Shown here: in pieces, positions 47,282 to 59,053 of the stretch
How the letters are laid out: each line of letters opens with the position of its first letter
Numbering within the stretch: the first letter of the stretch is position 1
NCBI GenBank assembly: GCA_019059635.1
Contig: JAGVRJ010000003.1
Span: 1,984,001-2,048,000, forward strand
Origin: Proales similis
Lineage: Eukaryota > Rotifera > Eurotatoria > Ploima > Proalidae
Direction: 5' to 3'
Length of the DNA stretch: 64,000 nucleotides
Notes under the pieces: model-generated
Seen by the model: the letters and a program-made list of their open reading frames with translations, nothing else
Told to the model about the DNA's origin: nothing
The model's database searches: none
Position numbers and translations under genes: made by a program

Positions 47282-49302
47282 ATGTCAAGTGGTGAGCTTC
47301 TTAGCGAGTTGGATATATCGCGAAAAGGTACCGACTTTTTAGTTAACAATGAGTGGGATGCATGTGAACGACTATTTAAGGAGCACAAGTAAGTCAGTTT
47401 TACTTTTGTCCGACTCAGTATTTTATTAAAACACAATTTAAAATCGTAGGGATAAATCGCCTTTGTTAAGCTACTGTCATACCTTCGTTTCTTACTTGGT
47501 AATACAAGCTCACTCAATTTTTTCTATGCGGTTATTTGAAGATTTTTTAAAAGAAAGCGGTCATTACCCATGAAGAAGGGCTCATCGATAATGCTGTCAA
47601 AGAAATATCAAATACTGAAAAAATGTGCTCAGAACCGGGAAAAATGCTCTCTTCACTGAAAAAGGCTTTGAGTCTCAAAAAAGCCGTATCGTCCAGCAGC
47701 ATTGCTTCTCAGGCGATGTCCCCAGAACAAATTCTCGAAGATAGGCTCAGCAAAGCACTGATACTTGCTGATTGTAAATTGTATAATGCGATTCTTACAT
47801 TTGTCCGAGCCGATATAGCTGGTTATCTGGGAAGCGGCTTCCTTGGTATTCGAAAGTCCTGGAAAATGTACTCTAAAATTCAAAAACAACTGTTCGAGCT
47901 CTACAAGGAGCTTGAACCGAATGCTGAAAAGATTTTTGGTGCTGAGAATTTCAGCGAGCTTGAAAAATGGTCCGAGCAAGAGGATGAAAAAGAGAAAGAA
48001 GCATCAAATCAAAATGAAATAGATTTGCCTGAAATTAAATCCACCGAAGGCTCAATGAGTTTAGAAACTGTTAAGCGACTTCTTGGGGCTGCCAGCTTTG
48101 GATACGGCTTATTTCAACTTTGCATTAGCTTCGCTCCCCCGAACGCTCTCAAAATAATAAAATTGTTTGGATTTGAAGGTGATCGAGAGATTGCCATTAA
48201 AGCATTACGATTTAGCGCTCAGAGCACCGATATGAGAGCTCCGTTTGCCGATATGGTGCTTGCTTGGTATTCGTCGATCGCGGTTCCGATTTTTCAGCTT
48301 AAGCCCGATACAGATGTTGTGCTAAGTCAAGAGGAGACAAATGAAATAATTGAGCGAAACCTTAAAAAGTACCCTAATTCTTCGCTCTTTCTCTACTTAA
48401 AAGGCAAGTATTGCCGGGCGTTCGAAAAAAATTTGGATGATGCCCTCAAGTATTTCGAAATGGCAAACGAGTATTCCCATCATATCCGTGAAATTCAAGC
48501 AATTACTATCTCTGAAGCTGGTTGGATTCATTTGCACAAGCTAGATTACTCTAAAGCCTTTGATCAATTTCAAATCATGGCAAGAGATTCAAAGTGGTCA
48601 AAATCATTTTTCAGCTACATTTGCGCAATATTAAAAGGGGCTCAAGGTGATTTTAAATCGGCTAATGAACTTGTCAAGCAATCAATTAAAATCGTTCAGA
48701 GCCAAACAAAAAAGCAAAATCCGATTGAGCAATTTACGCTCAAAAGAACGGAATATTTAAAAAAAAATCCAGTCAAAGATCAAATATTTTGCGAGATTCT
48801 TATTCTTGAACTTCTCTACTTATGGGTTTGTTTTCCTTACTGCGAAAAAGACGCACTGCAGAAAATGCTGTCCATCTGTGATCAATTCAATGAAAAAAAA
48901 TTACTACCTATCAAATGCTTGATTGAAGCTGGCATACGTTTTGAGCTTGGTGATGCAGATTTTGCAGAACAATGTCTTAATGAAGCCCTCGCCCGTGGTG
49001 AGTCGGAGAAAATGCCTTTCGGCAAATTTTTATTGCCATGTGCCAACCTTGATTTGTCGATTTTATACACCAATCGAAAAGAATACGCAACTGCTAAATC
49101 TTTTTTGATTAAAGCTCGCGATGGCTACAAAGACTATGAGCTAGAAAATCGAATACAGACAGCGGTAAAGAGCCATCAAAAACACTTGTATGCATTGATT
49201 GATGGACCCAGATTAGAAGCGGTGCTAAAAGAGCGAGCTGAGAAGGAAGTTGAGGCTAAAAAAGAACTAGAGAGCAAAATGAATAATTTTTACGTCAATT
49301 GA
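47282..49302 (+). CDS. TTC39-family tetratricopeptide protein
   Basis: Exons 47282-47388, 47450-47498 and 47554-49302 join in phase (634 residues). The long last exon carries the IML2/TTC39 domain: an N-terminal block ending ALILADCKLYNAILTFVRAD with SGFLGIRKSWKMYSKIQK, then LLGAASFGYGLFQLCISFAP, LRFSAQSTDMRAPFADMVLA and WYSSIAVP. TPR-like helices follow (YLKGKYCRAFEKNLDDALKY and later repeats). Vertebrates have TTC39A, B and C; TTC39B affects cholesterol handling through LXR turnover and TTC39C is ciliary. I cannot tell which paralogue this corresponds to. The C terminus is a charged helix (KERAEKEVEAKKELESK). The 5' exon of 107 bp supplies the short N terminus seen in the family. Confidence 0.85.
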
Positions 49303-49577
49303 TTCTTCATCAGGATCGGAAGCACTTAAAGCTTTGATAAGCTTTCTAAACCGAATCAAATATCCCCATCCTTCAATATTTCTTTAATAGTTCTATAATT
49401 ATTATCGTTTGTTCAAGTTTTTGCGATAGTCCACTCAGAGGTTGAATGCTGCATTTCAATAAATAATTAAAATTTTTAAAGCGAATTTTTTGAGTCTGAA
49501 TGTCGAATCAAGCTTATAAAATAGAGAATTTATTTAACATTGAGCTAGGCTAAGAAAGTTTAATCTCATTTTCCCCT

Positions 49578-50633
49578 TTATTCATCGTGTTTGAGGTAAG
49601 CGTTGTTTAGTAGCTCTAAAACGGTCGGCCTGTCCTTCGCATCATATCTCAAACAGCTCTGAATGATAGATTGTTCAATTTCCGCTTAAATCTTGTGAAA
49701 AACGTCTTACCCTTATGGTATCAAAGAGATCCTCCTGCTTAATCGGAGCAAATTTAAATTCGCTCTGTTCTGGGTCGGCCAGAACGAAAAAGAGTCGACC
49801 GGGGTTTTTAATATGCTGTAATGGGAGACGTCCGTAAGTCATAAGGTAAAGTATAACTCCCATCGACCAAACATCAACTTTTTGATTTATCTAGGACGCG
49901 AAATATACGAGCTTGAAGCTATTTGATTTGAACAAAATGAACTACCTTTGTCTTTTGATCCTCGTTTTTGGTAATGGTCTCTGGAGCCATATAGTTAAGA
50001 GTACCACAATCGCACGCCATAGTAATAGAGGTTCGATCACTGATCGAATTTGAAATGTTAAAGTCAATCAGCTTGATTTCATCTCTTACAAGAACGAAAT
50101 TGCCTGGCTTAAGGTCAGAATGAACAACTCCTAGTTTATGAACGGATTCAACCGCTTCTAGCATTTTAAACCAGAAGTAGCGCCTAGAAGGCTCTGGGAC
50201 CTCTCTATGTTGTTGAATCTCTCGTTTGAAAACGAAGCTCAGGTCTGTACTGCCTAGTTCGAGAATCATGTTTAGTTCGCGCCTTTTTGCCGAGTATTCG
50301 CTTTAAGTCATGCCGTAATTAACAAATTATTGCTTTAGACAAGAATAAAATCAATACTCACTAGTCAACTAGATTGACGACTTTGCTTGAAACCCGGAGC
50401 TTTTTTAGCTGATCAATTTCGTTAAGCATCATTTCTTGTTCCCCAGAATTTTCGTCGGTAAATTTGACTCTTTTCAATGCGTAGCTCTTGAGTTCCTTAG
50501 TCTCAATACACTTATAAACTTGGCTAAATCCTCCTTGGCCTATTTTGTTGATAATCTGGTAAACTCGATTTTTTATTTGGCACCACTCAAAGCCTTTAAG
50601 CTTTAAATTGTCTTGTTTATTTTCGTTAGACAT
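49578..50633 (-). CDS. TTK: TTK/MPS1 spindle-checkpoint kinase, kinase domain only, DFN motif
   Basis: Exons 50633-50362, 50300-49946, 49890-49711 and 49658-49578 join in phase (295 residues). The nucleotide loop is IGQGGFSQVYKC, the invariant lysine is in YALKRVKF, the hinge region is MILELGSTDLSFVF, the catalytic loop is HSDLKPGNF (HSD as in TTK rather than HRD), APE is in LNYMAPETIT, and DVWSMGVILYLMTYGRLPL follows. These are MPS1 features; the kinase phosphorylates KNL1 to start checkpoint signalling at kinetochores. Two differences stand out. The magnesium-binding DFG is DFN (LIDFNISNS). The N-terminal extension and TPR that localise the vertebrate protein (857 aa) are absent, as the start is only 25 residues before the domain. 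A coiled-coil gene ends 67 bp upstream on the same strand. Confidence 0.85.
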
Positions 50634-50700
50634 CCATTCGATTTTTCTACTACTTACTAATGTTTCGTATTTTTTCGATTTTTCACACTTTTTATGAAAT

Positions 50701-51434
50701 TCACAAGATAGCCTGTGATTCAAAAAACTTAACATTTAGAAAAGCTACCTGCTGTCGTAACTCTTCGATTTTGTTTTCGGCTTCAAGTAAACTTTGCTTA
50801 AGCTCCTTATTATTATCGCGAACCCCTTCGATTTCTGCCAATAGTTCTGAGTCTCCGTAGCTTTGTTTTTCACGCTCCGCCTGAAGCTCTGACTCAAGCT
50901 CTTCTATCCTATTTTGGAAAGTCGACAACTTTTTTTCGTAAGCTTCCTTTATCAAGCAATCTTTAAACAACTCATTTGTTCTTCACTGTGTTTGCAAATT
51001 ACCCGCTGAAATTTTGACTTGATTTTCTCGCGTCGTAACTCATCATTCTCTGCTTTAAGCTCTCGTATACGCCGGGTGAGATCGATATTTTGGCTGCTGT
51101 CGGTATCTCGTTAATAAAGAAGATTTTATTTGAAAAGTCTGGCAAACCTCTGTTTAGAATGGCTTTGCTTTCCAGGAATATAGTCCGTCTGAACTGAAAT
51201 TGGCTGAAGGAAAGGTTGAAATTGATCGAGCCCTAGGTCATCATGGTTGTTTTCATCCTCTTGGAACTCAGTCCAATCGTTACTGCCGTTGTCGAACTCT
51301 TCCCCGGGCTCTTCCAAGGTTGAATCTTGATCCTTTCGTAATGCAGGTTCCCCAACATTAGTTTGCTGGTGTGGACTTAATTCTTCTTCATCAGAATCTT
51401 CGCCGAAACTATCGACTTGGCTAGGCGGGACCAT
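50701..51434 (-). CDS. Acidic coiled-coil protein, 208 residues, family not recognised
   Basis: Exons 51434-51148, 51096-51003 and 50946-50701 join in phase over 51- and 56-bp introns. The first 96 residues are acidic and Gln/Asp-rich (DSFGEDSDEEELSP, NDWTEFQEDENNHDD). The rest is a continuous coiled coil (TRRIRELKAENDELRREKIK, RIEELESELQAEREKQ, ENKIEELRQQV). The last exon might contain one more short intron starting at the GTAGCT after RQQ, which would change only the final residues. This acidic head plus coil design is seen in vesicle-tether adaptors and Rab effectors, but no signature is present. It precedes the MPS1 gene by only 67 bp, so the two could be co-transcribed or the two parts of one locus. 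Confidence 0.6.
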
Positions 51435-52359
51435 GTTCCTTAATTACATATTATTTAGGAAGATAAAAATACTTGTTAACTGGCGTACAGAACAGAGAGC
51501 CGCTGCATCATTTGGCCCAAGTCCCACGGTTCGGCCATTCTGGGCGCCTATTTTGATTTATCTTTCTTTTTCCTTGTTCTTCTATGTACAACTTGTCCTG
51601 CTTTATTATTTCCTTAATAGTGGATGAACATAAGACAATTATATCCGCACCTAGGAAGCTTGGCATGGTCTATTCTAGTCCGAAAATCTTCTTTCTTTAA
51701 ACTATTCAAGCACATTGAGCAGAATTTCAAAACTCAATCATCAATCAATCAGCCCCAAAATTGTTGATATCCTCGGCATCATCTGAGTTATCTCCCAGTT
51801 TAAAAGATCATGATAGTCTAAGTTAACTTATTTGCAGGATAAAAAACTAAAAATTGATCAGAATAATTTATTAAAAGTGAATATTCCTTGAAGTGAATAA
51901 TTTGACAATCTTAAAGATAATCTCAAAGATGGTTTTATTGGAGCCTCTGAGTTGTGTTTGGCTTTAAATTTTGGGTAAAGAGCAATGAATCAGTTTATGT
52001 TATTAAAGTGCTATCCAGAATAAAACTAAAAAAGAAAGATCAATGAAGCAATATTATCATAATAAAAATCGCAACTACTTGCATAATGCAACAGTGATGT
52101 GACAACAAAGGCTGTTCGCATTGTATAGTGACTAATAAGATCGAAAGCAAGTGTGTTCAAAGCTTATTTATACATGCGTGGTTTTATTCTTTCATATTTT
52201 AATGCGCCAATTCATCTTGTCCATTTGCTAGTTGAATAACAAGTTTTGCTTGTCCTCCATGTCCAAAACTAGCTCAATTTAAGCGACTGCCATCCTCTTT
52301 CACCTTTTTTTATCATGAATGGATGCGTGGAATTATTATAGAATTCGATTCCTAAAAAA
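51435..52359. promoter_or_regulatory. Divergent intergenic region before TPD52
   Basis: About 925 bp between the coiled-coil gene (minus) and TPD52 (plus). No supported exon was found. It should contain both promoters. Confidence 0.4.
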
Positions 52360-53477
52360 ATGTCAAACGTAAAAGCGGCTCCTTCATCAAACGATGATAT
52401 CTCAATTAGCGATGAGGGTATGGAGTTTAACGACAACAGCAAGCTGGCCCAAAATAGTGAGATCGATGATGAAAAGCAGCGGCTCATGCAAGAGTACAGA
52501 GAAGAGCTAACTAAGGTATATCGCGTTTATCTATTCCTTTAACATGTCTGATTTCAAGTTGATTCTATCCAGATTCAAGAGGATATTGCCACTTTGAAAC
52601 TTGTACTCAACGATAAGCTTAAACGGGAAAGCGAACTCAAATCATTGCTTGGAATTTCGTTTGTTGATGAGATTAAGAATGATCTCAATGAAGGAATTAA
52701 TCAGATAAGAACAACTCAAGCGTAAGTCTTAACTTGAAAGTCTCTTTCTCTGGATCGATTTTGTGCGAAAATTCCAGCTTTTTATTTCTATAAACAAATC
52801 ACATTCATGATGCATCCTCCCTAATTGAACCCAAAAGTTTTCAAAAGGCCGCTTCGACTCTCACTGAATGGGGTAGTACTGTTGCTCAAAATGAGACGTG
52901 AGTGAATATCGAGTCTTAATAGATTAATTTAAATTGAACTTAAATTCATAATTATAAACTGCATAATCCAGCTCAATTTAAAAACCAATTAGTCTAACTA
53001 AATCGATTTTTTGTTAAATGATACCGTAGTGCCTGTTTTAAGAAATTCTTTTTCTCAGGTACCAAAAGACAACTGCTGGTTTAAAGACCGCGACCCAAAA
53101 ACTTACTCCTACTCTTCAGACTTTGGGAGGAACTATGAGGAGCAGTATTGGCAATCTAAGGTAGCACTCCATAAGATCGAAATTAGCATTTATCTTTTAT
53201 ATTTAAAACGTTCTAGGAATAGCTCAATGTTCAGATCGATCGAAGGATTTGGCAGCAATTTGTATCAGGTAAGACGATCGATTATTCTTACTTGGCTTAC
53301 CGTCGAACCTAAAACATTAAGAGAAAGATGAAAACATCTCAGAGTGAATATAATGTAGACGCTAACCGACCCACCAACGGGGGTTTACCTAGCAGCCAAA
53401 GTACAATGAACGCATCTTCAGCCGGCAATGGAGTGTCATCGGCTCAAACCATTTTGGAAGATGATGAAAAGAACTAG
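52360..53477 (+). CDS. TPD52: Tumor protein D52 family protein
   Basis: Exons 52360-52515, 52573-52721, 52838-52897, 53059-53160, 53217-53268 and 53322-53477 join in phase to 224 residues, the size of the longer human forms. The coiled coil begins RLMQEYREELTKIQEDIATL and runs into KSLLGISFVDEIKNDLNEGI. AFQKAASTLTEWGSTVAQ and MRSSIGNLRNSSMFRSIEGF correspond to the TSAYKKTSETLSQAG and MRNSPTFKSFEEKV parts of human TPD52. D52 proteins are small cytosolic regulators of vesicle and lipid-droplet traffic. Introns 2 and 3 (116 and 161 bp) are longer than usual here, and this is where vertebrate D52 genes splice alternative exons, so extra isoform exons may be hidden in them. Confidence 0.9.
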
Positions 53478-54068
53478 AAAGCATTAAAGAAATATAATCT
53501 ATTTTGTTGTCTGTTACAATTCAAGTCTTGCAGGCATAAATCTATTTAAGGCATACGTATTCATATTATCCAAATGTTCCAAAGTAGAAAATCTCTAAGC
53601 CTTTAAGGGAAAGCAACGCTTCAAAATTATTGACACTTGATCATCTCCGACTTATTTATGGGCTACTTCAGTTCCCTATGACACTTATTTTTTTGCCACC
53701 ATAGAATAAAATAAAATTTCGCAGCAAAATTAATTGAATTCTTTTGTTTTTAAATTTTTTTATTCTCGGTGTCTCTTATCAGTTTTTGAAATTCTTGGAT
53801 TGTATTTATGACCAATGAAAAAAGCACGTTTGCTATCATTTCCCGATGGCTGGAAATACTACACCTTGATTGTTTAAGGCAGCCAGCAGTTCAACATTGT
53901 CTTGGATCTCGCTTATGTCTGGGCAGATTTAAATAATAATCACAAATATTTCAGATATTAGATTAGATTTCATACGGAAGCAGTGGCCGAGGATGAAAAA
54001 ATGATCAACACAGCAGACGATTGATTCCTGTGGGCAAGGTGACTGTTGCGTAACCGAATAGTTGACTT
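53478..54068. other. Convergent intergenic region
   Basis: About 590 bp between the TPD52 stop and the stop of the minus-strand secreted-peptide gene. An AATAAAATAAAATT stretch near 53705 is a likely polyadenylation signal for TPD52. Confidence 0.5.
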
Positions 54069-54679
54069 TTAAAAATGCTCACAGTTAAAAAAAAAGTAAA
54101 AGTTATTTCTAAAGAGGAAATCACCTAAATGATAGCGTATCTCATATCTGGAATTTCATTAAATAATGAATTATTGAGACGATAGAGCGCAACTCTTTGA
54201 AAGAATCTAAATACCTGTAAGTAGTACACCACCTAGTGCATTTGCTCCAGCCCAAAAAACCGCAGCTGCTGGATCTGAAACCAACGATACCCAGTAAGAT
54301 AGTTGATGATCAAGGATTTTATTCAATGGTAAAGAAATTAATTGTCTACCCGCATTTGTACTTTTCTTGAACTTGAAAGTTGAAACTAACCACTTTGGTT
54401 TGTTCGACCGAGATAACTGGTGGGTCGACTTTGCAGCACCAATTAGAGCTTATGTATTAAGTTAATTAATTTTTTCCAAAGCGAAATCATTTTAGTAAGA
54501 ACAAAAATATTTCAATAGATCTAATCATACTTGTCTCGAGCTTCCTTGAATTTTTTAGGAATAAGTTCAGGTGGGAGATTATCAAGAGCTTTCTGGAGCT
54601 CACTAACAGATAAGGCTTGGCCGTTGATTACATGAAAAACTGCCACCAAGAGCAAAAGTAACGAAATGAACTGGTTCAT
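54069..54679 (-). CDS. Secreted cysteine/aromatic-rich peptide
   Basis: Exons 54679-54531, 54448-54350, 54274-54215 and 54147-54069 join in phase (128 residues). A clear signal peptide (MNQFISLLLLLVAVFHVINGQA) is followed by a helical segment (SVSELQKALDNLPPELIPKK). The mature core has WCCKVDPPVISVEQTKV, VQEKYKCGSSSCGFLGWSKC and TRWCTTYRYEIRY. The C-x-G-W-x-x-C-T-R-x-x-x-x-Y-R-Y pattern recalls small secreted proteins of protostomes that I cannot name. Eight cysteines are in the core or tail. The last exon is the least certain; without it the protein reads through to a stop about 20 codons later. An alternative open frame across the third intron is probably chance. Confidence 0.55.
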
Positions 54680-55215
54680 TTTATTATTATTTGAAGCTTA
54701 AACTGGATTGATTTATTATAAGAGCTCAAAAATCGAATGCGCACAATCAAACTCAGGGACTGTGTGATTTAGACATCTGTTGATCTAGTAAGGTTTGTTT
54801 CTAACGCATCAGCATTCGTAGGAAAGGTATTTAATCGAAAGTTGGTGTCAAAATAAGTTTGGCAACTTGATACGCGAGCGGTTAAAGTAAAATAAATATT
54901 ATCAAAATTTTCCAATTCAGACTGCTTTTATTTCTTTTATTTGATGAGAAGGTTTTTAAACCATTAGAAATAATCGAGAGCCTTTAAGCATATTCTTTTT
55001 TTTTAAGATGAAAAGTATAATTTTAACAGTGCTAAACATAAAACATTAAAGAAGGTTGTCGTACAGCCAGAGCTATTTTGAAAGAAATTTCATGCCTCTC
55101 GGTCTAGCTATTTTAGTAGTCACCATACGCAAATTATGAGCTCGGGTTGGACTCGATCAAATGAGTCTTGACAGCAGTTTAGAACGAACTTTTTATTTTT
55201 TTTCCTCCAACATAG
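54680..55215. other. Intergenic between the secreted peptide and RBM26/27
   Basis: About 535 bp between co-directional minus-strand genes. No coding sign. It holds the RBM26/27 3' UTR and the promoter of the secreted-peptide gene. Confidence 0.5.
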
Positions 55216-57850
55216 TTATTCATTGGTGGCTTGCTGAGCTTCTTCGGGTTTGTTAGATAGGAATGCGTCAAATATATCGTTATTTTCGTCTTCGGCAATC
55301 GGCTCCTCCTCGCCTTCGTTTTCTCTGCTGTTTTGTTCAAGATTCTGCGATTCGCAATTTTGACAAGTTTTTGTCTCTAAATCGTCTTTAGACTCGTCTG
55401 TCGGCTCGTTCGTTAATTCCCCTTGATGATCTGACGTTACGCTTGGGCCTTCTTGTGGAGTCGACTCAAGCTCTTTTGATTCTTCTTTATTTGCGTCCTT
55501 TTGTCTAAACCAATTAATACTGATGCCCTTAGAAGCCGCAATACTTAAACTCTTATTCATCGCCATCTCGGCATCTTTCCGTGTCAAAAAATCAATAGTG
55601 AAAGAGATTTTTCCCGAGTCTGTGCCCTCTTGATCATTAAGGTCTACTATTCGACTTCCTAATGAATTAATAAAATTGAAAATTAATGTCTTGTCTTGCA
55701 CGTTATCTACGTTGCTGATGAGCAACTTTTTCGGCCTATGGTCAATAGTGACACGTGATTGGTAGAAGAACGGATTCTTGGCCTTGTTCGTTAAGCTTAA
55801 AAAGCTCGTGCTTTTGTGATGTCTGTTGTTTAATTTGAGAAAATGAGGCGGAGGAGGCTGGACGGGCGTGTGACCAGAAAAGAATCGGTTGTGTCGCGGG
55901 TTTCCGCTTTTCGAGTTGATAAGCTCGTTCTTGGTCTTTTCTAATATTTGCTTTTCTTTTTCTATGGAGTCGCTTAATTTTTTGACCAACTCCATCAGTT
56001 GACTTTTTTCCTCATTGCTCTTTGCACTCTCCATCTTCTTCATTAGTAGCTTTAAATCTTTTATTTGCTTTTCAAGCAACTCTTGAGTCTTGCGCTGAAG
56101 TTCCAACTTTAATTCAAAAGCCTTTTGTTGGCTTTCTTCAAAACGAGGCACCGACTGCGTCTCTTTTGCACTTTTGCTCGCCTCACTGGTGATTTTGGAT
56201 TCAATATTTTCTCGCTCTACTAATTCGGTTCTCTCGTTCTCTTTGTTTAGAACATCTCCGTTCGAATCAGGCTCAGTTGAACTTCGACTGGCAAAATTCA
56301 AACGATCTTTGACGGACTTTTTCACGACTGGCTCTTCGTCAACAGTATAATTTGGACCACTTTTATCTTGAGGCTGAGAGTGAAAACAAGTTTTAGCAGT
56401 AGGATAATTTTGTGAAGCGTGTATGGCTCTTGGTTGATTTTGTTGAGGTTGCGACTGCTGATTTGGGATCCGTTGGTAATTATTTAGCCAATAGAGACGT
56501 ATAAAGCGATTATTTAGAACTGGTTCGGGTGATTTGAATGCCGCATAAGCTTGCTGTTTTGTAGCAAAAGAAACCAATGCAGAATCTCGCTGATTTTCAA
56601 AAAAGCACTGAAGGTCTACCACTTGTCCAAATTTACAAAAATGCTGCCGAAGTTGAATGGGCTGATTTAGCTCGGCAGGTATCTTTTTTATAACTAAGGA
56701 GTTATTGGGATTGAAATTAGAATGACTAGATCCCATTAGAGGTAATGGCTGCTGTCCATATGTTGGATTGTTCATCAGTGGCTTATTCTGTGGCATTGAA
56801 TCGAAGAGTGAAGCAGGCATTGGAGGATTAGCCAGTAGGGCATTATTCATCAGACTGGGTGGAATCATTGGTGAGCCCAGGAGAGATCCACCGGCAGCTG
56901 CGGATAGGTTCGATGCCATAAAGTTCAGATGCGACGAGTTGTCCATTGCATTAGCGTGATTGTCTGAACAAAAATTTTAGATACTTAATTATAAAAGACT
57001 ATTCTTCTAAAACTTACAGGGACGTTTTTGGCCTCTTGGTTGGTACGGCTGATCCGAAGATGTGACAATATTTACCAAATTACGAGGGCGACCAACACTC
57101 ATGTTTCTCATCTGACCCATGGGTTGATTAGGAGCAACGCCCATAATTCCTGCTCCAGAATAGCCCATTGGGGTCTGGCTATGGCGACTACTAGGATAAC
57201 TTCGCCGCTTGCTGTGAGCGCTTCGATTTTGGTCAAAACCAATTGTTCGGGTTTGACTTGTGAGTGGCTCAATTGATTGATCATCACGAGATGAGCCATT
57301 CCCGGTTCGTGCATATGATTCAGTGGAAGGCGAATTCGATCGATTCTGCGAGCTACTTCGCGAGCGGCGTCGATGTCTATCAACCCAAGAAGAGGATGAA
57401 GACGAAGAAGACGAAGAGTCTCGATGACGGCTGCTACGCCCTTTGGCTCTATGCCTTCTGTTTGAGCGCACGTCTATTTCCTGGTAGTCGCGCGAACGTC
57501 CGTGGTATGCACTCTCGTCGGCTACTTGTTCCTGGCCGGTAGATTCTGTTGGAGTTTCATTTAGATATTCGTTGTTGGAGACGACTTCGAATAACTTTTC
57601 AACAAAGCTTTGGGTTCTTGACTCTAGAAATACGTCCAAATCATTGACACAGCGATTTCGCGATGCTTCGTCTATTTCAACTTTTTTAAGTAAAGCCATC
57701 ACGTAGGACGATAGTTTTTCGGGGTCTCCGTCGAATCTGTTAAATTGTTTGTAGTTAATCGCTAATTTAACTCACACTATATTCAACTTACATCGGTGTT
57801 AAATAAGCCATCAGCCATTTTTTGAGCATGTCAGGATTTTCGATCTTCAT
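55216..57850 (-). CDS. RBM26: RBM26/RBM27 (swm) RNA-binding protein without the CCCH finger
   Basis: Exons 57850-57792, 57736-57018 and 56963-55216 join in phase (841 residues). The PWI-like N terminus MKIENPDMLKKWLMAYLTPI with SSYVMALLKKVE and VFLESRTQSFVEKLFEV matches RBM26/27. An Arg/Ser-rich stretch follows (SRHRDSSSSSSSSSSW). The first RRM is SLVIKKIPAELNQPIQLRQH to VLNNRFIRLYWLNNY. A Lys/Glu coiled coil carries LELQRKTQELLEKQIKDLK, then DHRPKKLLISNV opens the second RRM, and the tail is acidic. In the family this protein works with ZC3H18 and the PAXT exosome connection in nuclear RNA decay. The expected CCCH zinc finger after the RS region is missing: only KRPC remains, and the frame passes straight into another exon. 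Confidence 0.87.
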
Positions 57851-59053
57851 TATTGAGTTGAATTCAGCAATCAAAATGAACTAGCGCCTCTCGATTTTCT
57901 ATGCCTTTCTCATACAGACCGTGATGGGCTGCCGATTGATTTAAAGATTTAGCGCGATACTGCAGATCAGAGAAGCGCTCAATGTGGTCAGCACTGAACT
58001 ATGCGGAGCTAATTATTATATCGAAACACGGCTACGCATTAAAAACCACTAGCAAAGTGTTAGCATTCGTTAACATATGCGATCGTGAAGTTCTAACCAA
58101 ACATTTTCGCACCCAGGTAGTGCAAAATATTCCTCATATAAAGGTAGGTAGTCAAAAATTATTAAATTCAGGTTTTCTGAATGACAGTATAATAAGCGAA
58201 TCTTCTAACCAAAAAAACATTTTTTCATTGAGTTTTCTCGTCAGACTTTTCAATTACTGTTCAGGGAACATTTTAAACAGATTTTCATCTGATTTTTGAC
58301 ATACTTGGGCAAAAATATTAGACGGGTAATAAGAATATCCTTGATCCAATCAGAATCGATTTAGGCTCGGAAAGAAAACAAAACTAGTTTATTGGGGGCT
58401 CACTTTGCTTGCCGTTCTATGTCATGTTTGTCAAAGGTTTACTAGTCAGAGCCAGAGCAAGAACAATAAAAAATCGGATAACAAATTGAGTAGGTCGTAC
58501 AGAGGGTGAAGAGAAAATGAAAGCGAGTGGAGAAAAAAGTGACTCTTGGCTCATTTTTTTTATTCAATACCCTATCCAATTTCACACTGATTCTTAAAGG
58601 CTCGATTAGTTTTTCAATGGATCAACATACTCACTTTGGTGTATTCTTGACGCGACGATGATTTTAATTTTAAATGAGATCCTTTCAGAGCCCAATTGCT
58701 GCAGCTCAGGTCGACATACAAATTTCGTACAATCACTTACGTGAGTTTGTCTTTCAAAAAAAAAACTACTGCGATCGGTGATTGTGAATAACTCTCAGAT
58801 GAAACGTTGAAGGCCAATGGAATCGGGCAACGATTATGCGCCTGTTTTTCTCTACAAATTAAAACGAATGACATAATTTGGTTCCATGAGCGGTAACAAT
58901 GGATTCAAATTACTCTGCTTTTATGCTACCTCATTAGAACGCGCTGGAATGAATGGAAGCTTTTAAAATAAACTTAATTGTTTAGATTAGAAACCTAAGT
59001 CGAGGTGTCCTCTGGAAGAATAGAGAATCAAAGCGACTCACTTCTATTCGGCT
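57851..59053. other. Intergenic region with unexplained open stretches
   Basis: About 1.2 kb upstream of both RBM26/27 (minus) and the GPCR (plus). Two coding-like stretches appear: minus 57865-58000 (SDLQYRAKSLNQSAAHHGLY) and plus 57982-58157 (LIIISKHGYALKTTSKVLAF). Neither could be joined to further exons. The rest has no sign of genes. Confidence 0.4.

Noticed and set aside
50947-51147. Apparent frame breaks in the coiled-coil gene upstream of MPS1
   Set aside because: Using the acceptors at ACCGACAG (51097) and GATAAAG (50947) restores the frame with introns of 51 and 56 bp.
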